Positions 18,431-25,870 of a DNA stretch of 64,000 nt are shown in pieces. The notes beneath the pieces are model-generated. The model worked only from the letters and a program-made list of their open reading frames with translations. It was not told where the DNA came from and ran no database searches. Each line of letters begins with the position of its first letter. Within the stretch, counting starts at the first letter, position 1. A program made the position numbers and the translations under genes. The stretch covers positions 930,001-994,000 of the forward strand of contig NZ_JACHGW010000002.1 in NCBI RefSeq assembly GCF_014202505.1. The letters run 5' to 3'. This DNA is from Armatimonas rosea (GTDB taxonomy: Bacteria > Armatimonadota > Armatimonadia > Armatimonadales > Armatimonadaceae).

Positions 18431-20788
18431 ATGATGCAGACTGCGCTTCGCTCCCTCCGCGACTATCTCACGAACTTAGACTGGGACGCCTCGCGGCGGG
18501 GGAGCCTGCTGGTGGTCGCACCGGAGCAGCTCACGACCAGCCCACCGCGGCCCGAGCAGGACGTTGAGGAGGAGAAAAAGGCGCTGGCGGAGGGAGCTGC
18601 GGCGTTTGCACGGCGGATCGGGCCGCCGGGGCGCTATGGCTACAACCCCGCGCTCTTGGAGCAAGCCTTCGAGCTGCGACGGCTACGAACCAGAACCTGC
18701 GCTGCTTTAGCGCCGTCGCTCATGGTGATTCCGGCACGCCGCTTGCCCAAGCCTGACTTCCACGCCGAAGACGAGCGCCCGGAGCTGATGGAGCTCCTGC
18801 TACGGACCTGCACCCAGACCCAGTGGGAGAAGCTCGGGAGCCGCACGGGCTTTGGGCTCCCTGACTGTGAGACCCGCGCGCAGCGTCGCCTCTTTGAGCG
18901 CATTGTTCCCAGCCCCTTGGTCGTGGGGCGCAACTATAGAAGGCAACCCAACGACCGGCTCTACTCGCCGAGCGAGCGGCTCCGCGCCCGTCTTCGAGTG
19001 GTGCTCTATGTCAGCTCCGATGCTGTCGGCTCCCAAGGTGCCGAGGCGCAGATGCTCTATTTCAACGGCGACAAAAACACGGAGATCACGCTGGTGGGGG
19101 ACAACCCCTACGCGCCGCATGACACCACGTTTGGCGCATCCCTGACCGAGAAGGTGCCGCGCAAGCAAAAGCCTGCCGCCCTGAGCTATGGCGCACTGAC
19201 CACCCCGGTCCATCTTGTTCCCACGACCACGGTCGGTGAGCTTGTGGGACAGATCGCGAGCGCGACACGCTTGCCCCTGACGGTGGACTACCGGCTGAAA
19301 CGCCACTCGGTTCTCACGTGGGGCACCCAGGTGGCGGCGGGCGATTTGCTAGAGGCGCTCTGCTGGTCGCTGGGGGGGAGCGTGCGAAAACTCGACCCCG
19401 CGGCCTTTGTTCTCACCTGGGATAAGGAGCCCCTGACCCTGCACCTCCTGCGCCACGATACCTGGGAGGCCGATGCATGGCTCGAGAGTGTCTACGGAGA
19501 GAAAGAGCCCTATAAAATAGACAACGCCTTGCCCTACCTTGCCCTCGCCGACGATGAGCCGCAGCGCTTCTCGCGGAGCTGGGTCGAGCGGCTGGCGGGC
19601 GGGCCACGCATTGTCAAGTCCGACGCGCTCCCGGCTAGTGTCCAGAACCTGCACGCGCTTGCCCTGGCGGAGCGCTTTCGCGACCAGGAAACCCCACCCG
19701 GCCTCGACTCGGTCCGCCTTGTACTCTCGGCCTGGGCGCAGCTTCTCTTGCCCGATGGCCCGGCCCTTACCCTGGAACCTCTGAGCGTCCCGCTCGGGGC
19801 GACATCGACGACTCAGGACGAGCCTGCGCTTGGCTGGGAGGGGATCGGGCTTACCCTTCGTGCCGAGACACCCGAGCAGGCAGAGCAGCTCCTCGCACTC
19901 ACCGACAAGCTCCCGCTGGCGCGACTCTTTCTGGAGGGCGATGCCCCCACGCTTGCGGCGGCGCTGAAGATGACCAAGAAGCCGCTCTGTGGGCTGGAGC
20001 GCCTGCTGACCGTGCCACCGGGGAGCGACCCACGGGTGGACCGAAATATTCTGGGACAGAGCACGTCGGAGTACGGTAAGAGCCGAGGGCGACGGGGCTC
20101 CGACTGGCTGATCCCCGATGCGCCGGGTGTACAAGAGCACTGTCGGTCAAAGGTCCAGGCGCTCGCGGCGCTTCCGGGGCTGGCGGGCTTGCGCCTCGCC
20201 GACGATACCCCGCCCGGCTACGATGCCGAGCTCTCTCTCCAAGGAATCTACTCACCGGGGGATGCGCTGGGGTACTCACGGGAGAACCGGCTGGCCTACT
20301 GGCGCGAGACCGGCACCGATCCCGCCGATATTCTCGGCTACCGCTCACGTATCACCCTTCCGTACTTCGACGAAGGGCGCGGCGTCACCGTCTCCCCGAC
20401 CTGGCAAGGCTGGCTCCGGCAGAGAGTGGTTCGGCTCCGGCGCGAGGCAACTGCGGGCCTGACCCTCCCGCTCTGGCGCACGGAACTCCTCGATATCTTC
20501 TGGCTGGGCTACGGCCACTCTGCCCCAACGATCCATCTGCTCACGACCTGGAAACCCGCCGACGATAAGACGCCCTTGGTCGATCGTGGCTGGAACGAGG
20601 GGGCGGCAGCCTACCAGAAAACCGGGCAGGTGCTCTACTTCTCCCTCGCGGTTCCCGCGCCCGTGCCCGCCAGTACGCTACAGGGCTACCTGGAGACGGT
20701 ACGAAACTCCGCCAAGGGGATGGAACTAGCGCTGGATCTCTCTTCTTGGCCCGTCGAGGCGGTTCTGAAGCTACTCAAGTCCGAGTGA
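18431..20788 (+). CDS. Large cytoplasmic protein of unknown function
   Basis: 785 residues from the ATG at 18431, placed just after TATAAT; the open frame upstream only translates the palindrome. No signal peptide or membrane helix is visible. Residues ~265-340 (VHLVPTTTVGELVGQIASAT, then LPLTVDYRLKRHSVLTW and AGDLLEALCWSLGGSV) resemble a secretin/TonB short N-terminal (STN)-like fold, which is weak evidence. The rest has no recognised motif; it is rich in Trp, Pro and Leu, with modest repeats of LPLARLFLE type. The 3' end overlaps the convergent TIM-barrel gene by 18 bases. I do not recognise a family. Confidence 0.7.
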   Translation: MMQTALRSLRDYLTNLDWDASRRGSLLVVAPEQLTTSPPRPEQDVEEEKKALAEGAAAFARRIGPPGRYGYNPALLEQAFELRRLRTRTCAALAPSLMVIPARRLPKPDFHAEDERPELMELLLRTCTQTQWEKLGSRTGFGLPDCETRAQRRLFERIVPSPLVVGRNYRRQPNDRLYSPSERLRARLRVVLYVSSDAVGSQGAEAQMLYFNGDKNTEITLVGDNPYAPHDTTFGASLTEKVPRKQKPAALSYGALTTPVHLVPTTTVGELVGQIASATRLPLTVDYRLKRHSVLTWGTQVAAGDLLEALCWSLGGSVRKLDPAAFVLTWDKEPLTLHLLRHDTWEADAWLESVYGEKEPYKIDNALPYLALADDEPQRFSRSWVERLAGGPRIVKSDALPASVQNLHALALAERFRDQETPPGLDSVRLVLSAWAQLLLPDGPALTLEPLSVPLGATSTTQDEPALGWEGIGLTLRAETPEQAEQLLALTDKLPLARLFLEGDAPTLAAALKMTKKPLCGLERLLTVPPGSDPRVDRNILGQSTSEYGKSRGRRGSDWLIPDAPGVQEHCRSKVQALAALPGLAGLRLADDTPPGYDAELSLQGIYSPGDALGYSRENRLAYWRETGTDPADILGYRSRITLPYFDEGRGVTVSPTWQGWLRQRVVRLRREATAGLTLPLWRTELLDIFWLGYGHSAPTIHLLTTWKPADDKTPLVDRGWNEGAAAYQKTGQVLYFSLAVPAPVPASTLQGYLETVRNSAKGMELALDLSSWPVEAVLKLLKSE

Positions 20789-21763
20789 GCCAAAGTACGC
20801 CACGCTCCTGTCCACGAGCCGCCATTCTTCTGCACAAACGGCCTCCGAGCTCTCGCCACGCTCCCAGGCGCTGGAGTAGGGCTGGTCTTGGGGGCGACCC
20901 TTGGCCCAGAGAATCTGAAGGGCAGGGATCAGGGTGCGGACATCGCGCTCGGGGTACTCTGCCCACCACGACACTTCGAGCAGCGGGATGGTGCGGGTTG
21001 CCTGCGCGGCGATCTCGATTCCGGGGAGCAGGTGTGGGAAGCCATTGCACCGCACGATCTCTAAAATTCTGGGAAAGTCCACGACCCCGGTTCCAGCGGC
21101 GCAGCGCACCAAGCGATAGCCCTCGGGCGCGAAGTGGATGGTGTAGTCCTTGCAGTGGATATGGCGGATCAGCGGCCCAAGTCTGTAGGCTGTTACCACG
21201 GGGTCCTCGCCGACCGCCAGCGGGTTGCCAGCATCGAGGCAGACACCAAACGCCGGGTGTGCGCCGGTCTTTTCGTAGAGCCAGAGAAAGTCCGACGTAT
21301 CCGCGTCTTGGTGGTTCTCAAACGCAAGGCTCAGGCCAAGGCTCTCTGCCACGGGCAGTAGTTCGGTGATGCGCCGCGCCAGTGCATCGCGACGGATAAA
21401 CCAGCCTTCGTGCTGACCCAGCTTGCGCCGGTCGCCGCACAGAATCCCGGAGAGGGTGAAGCGCACGACTCTTGCGCCCGCCAGTGCCGCTTTTTTCAGG
21501 TAGCCCTCGGCGTCCTCCATCTCCAAGACACTCATTCCCTCCACCACGAGCCGCAGGCCACGCTCGCCAAGGGCATCGTGGAGGGCGTCTGCGGAGAGGT
21601 CGGGGGGGAGGGGAATATCGACCCCGGCGAGGCCTCGTGCCTGCGCGGCGTCCAATAAACCGAGCGGGGAGAGCGGGCTAGGGTTGGGGGTACCGTCTTT
21701 GGTAGGCAGGTAGCCCAGGACATGCGGCAGCGCATAGGCCGTCAGAGCAAAGGGAATTGGCAT
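20771..21763 (-). CDS. Sugar phosphate isomerase/epimerase-like TIM barrel
   Basis: 330 residues from the ATG at 21763 (MPIPFALTAYALPHVLGY). Xylose-isomerase-like TIM barrel: LSLAFENHQDADTSDFLWL with the metal Glu, FGVCLDAGNPLAVGEDP, IRHIHCKDYTIHF and LPGIEIAAQ with the late Glu. A longer frame to 22048 runs through a repeat and is rejected because a leaderless promoter (TACAAT) abuts the chosen ATG. Likely acts on a sugar or polyol. It is the only gene before the upstream mobile-looking palindrome. Confidence 0.85.
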   Translation of the reverse strand: MPIPFALTAYALPHVLGYLPTKDGTPNPSPLSPLGLLDAAQARGLAGVDIPLPPDLSADALHDALGERGLRLVVEGMSVLEMEDAEGYLKKAALAGARVVRFTLSGILCGDRRKLGQHEGWFIRRDALARRITELLPVAESLGLSLAFENHQDADTSDFLWLYEKTGAHPAFGVCLDAGNPLAVGEDPVVTAYRLGPLIRHIHCKDYTIHFAPEGYRLVRCAAGTGVVDFPRILEIVRCNGFPHLLPGIEIAAQATRTIPLLEVSWWAEYPERDVRTLIPALQILWAKGRPQDQPYSSAWERGESSEAVCAEEWRLVDRSVAYFGSLGLE

Positions 21764-21958
21764 GGCAGATTGTACCTGGCTTGAAAAAGTCCCTGGGAAC
21801 AAATCCCGGACAGTGAGCCCGGACAACGAGTGTCCGGGCTTAAGAGGGCGACGGCGACCTTCGTCGCCACTCAGTTCGGTTGGCTGCGAAGGCAGCCGTC
21901 GCCCTCTTAAGCCGGAAGACTCGTTCTTCTGGTAACGTTGGCATGGCAGATTGTACCT
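21757..21958. repeat. Family C palindromic element flanked by a 21-base direct repeat
   Basis: Exact 21-base direct repeats at 21757-21777 and 21938-21958 enclose 160 bases. The core has 19-base perfect inverted arms (21837-21855 and 21895-21913, ending in CTTAAGAGGGCGACGG) around two hairpins GGCGAC-CTTC-GTCGCC and GGCTGC-GAAG-GCAGCC. Outside the arms sit hairpins with loop ACGAG (stem AGCCCGGACA) and CTCGT (stem CCGGAAGA). The direct repeats look like a target duplication from insertion. No coding capacity. A related copy lies at 48064-48165. Confidence 0.85.
21769..21774 (-). promoter_or_regulatory. Leaderless -10 box for the TIM-barrel gene
   Basis: Minus-strand GGTACAAT, five bases, ATG (21763). 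The same 21-base block including this box and ATG recurs at 21938-21958, beyond the repeat. Confidence 0.7.
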
Positions 21959-22046
21959 CGTGGTTTCTGTCTGGAACAAAGTGCACACTTGGCGACGTAT
22001 AAGAGGTAGAATGAGAGTATCTTTGGAACTCTCTGGAGGAAGAAAC

Positions 22047-22319
22047 ATGAATCGTTACCTAATCGCTCTGACGGCTGTCTTCGTTGCCGGCGCTGCGTTT
22101 GCACAGAAGCCCGCCCCGACCAAGCCCGCCCCCAAGGCACAGACCAAGTGCGCGGTCACCGACGAAGACCTGGGTAGCATGGGCAAGCCCATCGAGATCG
22201 CCTACAAGGGCAAGAACGCAAAGTTCAAGGGCAAGTCCGTCAAGGTCTGCTGTGGCGGCTGTGTCGCCAAGGTCAACAAGGAGCAGGACAAGTACTTCAC
22301 CAAGGTCTTTGGCAAGTAG
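22047..22319 (+). CDS. Small exported YHS-like metal-binding protein
   Basis: 90 residues. A signal peptide (MNRYLIALTAVFVAGAAFAQ) is followed by a Pro/Lys linker and a Cys-rich domain: TKCAVTDEDLGSMGKP, then GKSVKVCCGGCVAKVNKEQDKYFTKVF. The CxVT...VCCxGC spacing is that of YHS/heavy-metal-binding domains, expected to hold copper or a similar ion in the periplasm. Strong Shine-Dalgarno GGAGGAA seven bases before the ATG, unlike the leaderless neighbours. Stands alone, upstream of the ECF sigma operon. Confidence 0.8.
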   Translation: MNRYLIALTAVFVAGAAFAQKPAPTKPAPKAQTKCAVTDEDLGSMGKPIEIAYKGKNAKFKGKSVKVCCGGCVAKVNKEQDKYFTKVFGK

Positions 22320-22389
22320 TCTCGTCCTAAACTAAGCTCGGCTGAAAAATTGCCGATGGATTCCAGAGCCCGCCCGCGAATAGAAGAGC

Positions 22390-22968
22390 ATGTACTCACT
22401 ACTCGCTTGGCGGGCTCGCTCTTTGCCCTCCTCGTCCTCGCCCTCCACCGCGACGGTCTCAGACGAGTGGCTCACACAGCTCCGACAGGCCCACCTCGAT
22501 GGGGTCTATGCCTATGCGCGGCGACGGCTCCCCAGTGTGGAGGATGCCGAGGATGTCGCCGCCGAGACCTTTGCCGCGGTCTGTGTCGCACCGCAGCGAG
22601 TTCCTCAAGACGAGACAAAGGTGCGTGCCTGGCTCCTCGGGATTGCCCGCAACAAGCTAACCGACCTGCTGCGCAAGCGCTACAAGCGGCGTGAGCTCCC
22701 CCTCACCGACCTGGAGCCACTGGCCCTCGCTGGCCCCGAGGCACTCCTCGGACCGCCCCAGGCACAGGCACTCCGCAGCGCAATCGACGGCCTCCCGGCG
22801 GACCAGCGCGAGGCACTGCTCCTCAAGTACGCCGACGAGCTCACCCTCACCGAAGTGGGCAGGGTTCTCGGAAAGTCCGAGGCCGCGGTCTCTAGCCTGC
22901 TCCAGCGCGCCCGTGCCACGGTGCGAGAGCGTGCCGCCTATGCCTTTACGACAAAGGAAAAGTCATGA
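22390..22968 (+). CDS. ECF-family RNA polymerase sigma factor
   Basis: 192 residues. Region 2 spans ~28-95 (LDGVYAYARRRLPSVEDAEDVAAETFAAV, then VRAWLLGIARNKLTDLLRKRYKRR). Region 4 spans ~125-180 (LRSAIDGLPADQREALLLKYADELTLTEVGRVLGKSEAAVSSLLQRARATVRE). Regions 1.1 and 3 are absent, as in ECF sigmas. ATGA overlap with the next gene, a single-pass membrane protein that is probably its anti-sigma partner. The first ~20 residues (Ser-rich) are atypical, so an internal start is possible. A terminator follows the operon at 23852. Confidence 0.92.
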   Translation: MYSLLAWRARSLPSSSSPSTATVSDEWLTQLRQAHLDGVYAYARRRLPSVEDAEDVAAETFAAVCVAPQRVPQDETKVRAWLLGIARNKLTDLLRKRYKRRELPLTDLEPLALAGPEALLGPPQAQALRSAIDGLPADQREALLLKYADELTLTEVGRVLGKSEAAVSSLLQRARATVRERAAYAFTTKEKS

Positions 22969-23819
22969 ACGATCCCCTTATTGAGCAGGCTATCCCGCTT
23001 GTCTTCCCGGTGGAGAAGGCATCGGCTGCGCTCCATGCCCGTGTCCAGGCACTCCAGCCTCCGTCCCCGCCCAAGGCCACACTGCGTTTTCTGCCGCTGC
23101 GCTTCCGCTGGGTTGTGGCGATTGTGGTGCTGCTCTGGGTGGGGCACAATATCCCGGCGGCGGTGCGGGCGTGGAATAACATCGGCTACCCCTCCCAAGC
23201 GCGCCACACGACACGCTGGGTGCACGGCCCGACCAAGGACTACCTCCAAGGCGAGAACTGGTCCGCACGGGGCAAGAGCCGCGATGTTATCTACGGCAAC
23301 TGGAAGTGGGACACCAAGACCAATACCCGCTCCTGGGCCAAGTACGAGCATCCTACCGTCGTCATTATCACGGAGAGAAAGTCCTATAGCTTCACTCCGG
23401 GTGACAGCACCGTGCCGGTTCAGGTCATGACCTTGCCCAAAGCCACCCCACCCTCTCTCCAGCAACGGTTGTTCACAACCTTCTCCATCTTGTTTTTCCG
23501 TGTTTTAGATCGTCCCGTGTTCTTGCCACACGGTAAGAAGATCGTCCGCATGTTCCCAGAGAACTCCCCTGAGGGATTTGTCACCACGACCACCTACGAG
23601 CCGGAGACGGGGCGTTATATCATAGACCGCAAGAACCCCCGAGGAGAAGGATTGCTCCAGGTGAATGAGACCATGGCGGCTGTTCCTGAGTCTTACTTTG
23701 TGCCGGATTTTCCCCAGGGAGTCCGCTTTGTCACGGTACCGCCTCTCGTGATGGCCCCCGGCCCGAGTGTCACAGAGCAGGCCGCGACCCTCTGGAACAA
23801 GCTCCTACTGGGCAACTAA
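22965..23819 (+). CDS. Single-pass membrane protein, likely anti-sigma partner
   Basis: 284 residues. A cytoplasmic N-terminus of ~45 residues (ALHARVQALQPPSPPKATLRF) precedes one membrane helix at ~48-66 (FRWVVAIVVLLWVGHNIP), leaving a ~215-residue outer domain with no recognised fold. The topology and translational coupling to the ECF sigma gene (ATGA) fit an anti-sigma factor, but no zinc-binding HxxxCxxC motif is present, so it would be a non-ZAS type. A hydrophobic patch at ~170-185 (LFTTFSILFFRVLD) could be a second helix. Confidence 0.7.
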   Translation: MNDPLIEQAIPLVFPVEKASAALHARVQALQPPSPPKATLRFLPLRFRWVVAIVVLLWVGHNIPAAVRAWNNIGYPSQARHTTRWVHGPTKDYLQGENWSARGKSRDVIYGNWKWDTKTNTRSWAKYEHPTVVIITERKSYSFTPGDSTVPVQVMTLPKATPPSLQQRLFTTFSILFFRVLDRPVFLPHGKKIVRMFPENSPEGFVTTTTYEPETGRYIIDRKNPRGEGLLQVNETMAAVPESYFVPDFPQGVRFVTVPPLVMAPGPSVTEQAATLWNKLLLGN

Positions 23820-23851
23820 GCCCCTCAACACTTTCCGGTGAGCTCACACTT

Positions 23852-23881
23852 GCCTGGGGAGCGAGCTCCCCAGGCTTTTTT
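23852..23881 (+). terminator. Rho-independent terminator after the sigma operon
   Basis: Stem GCCTGGGGAG/CTCCCCAGGC with a short loop, followed directly by TTTTTT. It is one of the few classical terminators in the window. Confidence 0.92.
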
Positions 23882-23890
23882 GTTTCTGGG

Positions 23891-23896
23891 TACAAT
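23891..23896 (+). promoter_or_regulatory. Leaderless -10 box for the first DUF4139 gene
   Basis: GGTACAAT, five bases, GTG (23902), immediately after the preceding terminator. Confidence 0.65.
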
Positions 23897-23901
23897 AAGG
23901 C

Positions 23902-25830
23902 GTGAATCAATCTCTTCTCCCCGTCCGTGCGGTCACTCTGTTTTCGTCGGGGGTGGCCTACACCCAGCGTGAGGGCGCCATCGACTCTGGCGAGGTGACC
24001 GTGCCGCTCACCTTCCGCACCAACCAGATCAACGATATCCTTAAGTCCCTGATCCTCCTCGATGAAGAGGGCGGTGCCTTGCCGGCGGTCTATCCATCGC
24101 AGGACCCCGTGGAGCGCACCCTCCAGAGCTTTGCGGTCGATGTCTCGGCGTTTACCACCCGGGGAGAGCTCCTGCGCCAGCTCCGGGGGGCGGCCCTGCG
24201 CCTGGAGACCCTGAGCAAGGAGGTCTTTGAGGGGCAGATTGTTGCGGTGGAGGCGGAGAAGCAAGTACGGGGTGAGCGCTCCGTGGTCGAGGTGGAGAGC
24301 CTGACCCTGATCACCGCCGAGGGGCTGGTCTCGGTCTCGTTGGACAAGGTTCGCACCATTAAGCTTCTCGATGAGCGGCGGGACCGGGAGCTACGTGAGG
24401 CGCTGGCGGTGCTGGCGGGGGGCGCAGACGATGCCCGGAGGACCGTACAGCTACGCTTTGCGGGCAAGAAGAAGCGCAAGGTGCAGGTGGGCTACATCAC
24501 CGAGGCCCCCCTCTGGAAGATCAGCTACCGGCTCGTGCTCAGCGATACCGAGGGGCAGAAGCCCTACCTGCAGGGCTGGGCGCTGGTGGAGAACACCACC
24601 GACGAGGACTGGGAAGGGGTTCAGCTCACCCTCGTTTCTGGGCGCCCCGTGAGCTTTATCCAGGACCTCTACAAACCGCTCTACCTGCCGCGTCCGACAG
24701 TCGGGCCCGATATTATTCCCGCCGCCGCTCCGGCGCTCCACGATGCCGCGATGGCATTTGAGCTGGACGCTGCGACCGGAGCGGTGCCGATGTCGGCTCC
24801 TGCGCCCATGGCCAAGCGCTCCCTGAGAAGCGAGTCGATGCGGCAATCGGTCACGTCGCAGGCCGAGGGACGGAGTGTCGGTGAGCTCTTTCAGTACAAC
24901 ATCACGGCCCCGCTTGCCCTTCCCCGGCAGCAAGCGGCGATGATCCCCGTGGTCTCGGGCGATATTGGGGGGGAGAAGGTCTCGCTCTACAACGCCGACA
25001 CCGATCCCAAGCACCCCATGAACGCCCTGAAGCTGGTCAACGACACGGGGCTCCACCTCAAGGCCGGGCCGATCACGGTCTTCGATGGCGGCACCTACGC
25101 CGGCGATGCGCGCCTCGGGGAGGTCACGCCCAACGACACGCGGCTGATCACCTACGCGGTGGACCTGAGTATCGAGGGAGTCCGCACCGAGGAGCTACGC
25201 AACGGGAGCGCCCTGACCCTGACCATCAAGCGCGGCATCTTGGTAGTCACGTCGAAGAACCGCCGCGAGATGCTCTATAAGTTCCAGTCCAAGGCCGCTG
25301 TCCCCCGCACGGTCCTGGTCGAGCACCCGCTCTGGGAGGGCTGGAGCCTGGTCACCCCCACCGAGCCCACGGAGACCACGCGGGACCGCTACCGCTTTGC
25401 GGTCGCGCTGCCCCCGGGTGAGTCCGCCAGCCTCTTGGTGGTACAGGAGCACGCACTGGGAACCACGGTCTCCCTGCTCGAGGCGGACACGACCCAACTC
25501 ACCCACTATGCCAGCCAGGGGGAGATTCCCTCGCGCCTGAAAGAGGCCCTCGCGGTGACTATCGCCCGGCGCCGCAAGATCAACGAGCTGGAGACCAATG
25601 CCGATCTGCTCGACAAAGAGCGCACCCAGATCCACGAGGAGCAGGGCCGCATTCGTGGCAACCTGGCCACCCTCGACAAAGAGTCGCCGCTCTACCGCCG
25701 CTACCTCGACGAGCTCAATGGCCAGGAGAACCGGCTTCTAGAGCTCCGCGAAGAGGGCAATCGCCTGCGAAAGAATGCCCGTGATGCCCATACCGAACTG
25801 AAGGCTTTCCTAGACACACTGGACTTATAG
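23902..25830 (+). CDS. DUF4139 domain protein (first of a tandem pair)
   Basis: 642 residues from a GTG start. LPVRAVTLFSSGVAYTQREG at the N-terminus, a central beta-rich half with KVQVGYITEAPLWKISYRLVL and VENTTDEDWEGVQLTLVSGRP (the DUF4139 core), and a C-terminal coiled coil (~560-640). It has no signal peptide, unlike its downstream paralogue, to which it is strongly similar throughout. The family is widespread, related to the MuiA/mucoidy-inhibitor group, and of unknown biochemical role. The pair is co-directional, with 40 bases and one GTTGGAG hairpin between. Confidence 0.85.
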   Translation: MNQSLLPVRAVTLFSSGVAYTQREGAIDSGEVTVPLTFRTNQINDILKSLILLDEEGGALPAVYPSQDPVERTLQSFAVDVSAFTTRGELLRQLRGAALRLETLSKEVFEGQIVAVEAEKQVRGERSVVEVESLTLITAEGLVSVSLDKVRTIKLLDERRDRELREALAVLAGGADDARRTVQLRFAGKKKRKVQVGYITEAPLWKISYRLVLSDTEGQKPYLQGWALVENTTDEDWEGVQLTLVSGRPVSFIQDLYKPLYLPRPTVGPDIIPAAAPALHDAAMAFELDAATGAVPMSAPAPMAKRSLRSESMRQSVTSQAEGRSVGELFQYNITAPLALPRQQAAMIPVVSGDIGGEKVSLYNADTDPKHPMNALKLVNDTGLHLKAGPITVFDGGTYAGDARLGEVTPNDTRLITYAVDLSIEGVRTEELRNGSALTLTIKRGILVVTSKNRREMLYKFQSKAAVPRTVLVEHPLWEGWSLVTPTEPTETTRDRYRFAVALPPGESASLLVVQEHALGTTVSLLEADTTQLTHYASQGEIPSRLKEALAVTIARRRKINELETNADLLDKERTQIHEEQGRIRGNLATLDKESPLYRRYLDELNGQENRLLELREEGNRLRKNARDAHTELKAFLDTLDL

Positions 25831-25835
25831 AGTAG

Positions 25836-25854
25836 CCCCCGGTTGGAGCGGGGG
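25836..25854 (+). repeat. Single GTTGGAG hairpin between the DUF4139 genes
   Basis: Stem CCCCCG/CGGGGG with loop GTTGGAG: a lone unit of the family A hairpin, placed between stop and next ribosome site. Confidence 0.75.
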
Positions 25855-25870
25855 GACAGGAGAAAAGACA

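Noticed and set aside
21757-21958. A transposase or other coding sequence inside the palindromic elements
   Set aside because: None of the elements has a reading frame longer than expected by chance or with any motif; they can only be non-autonomous.
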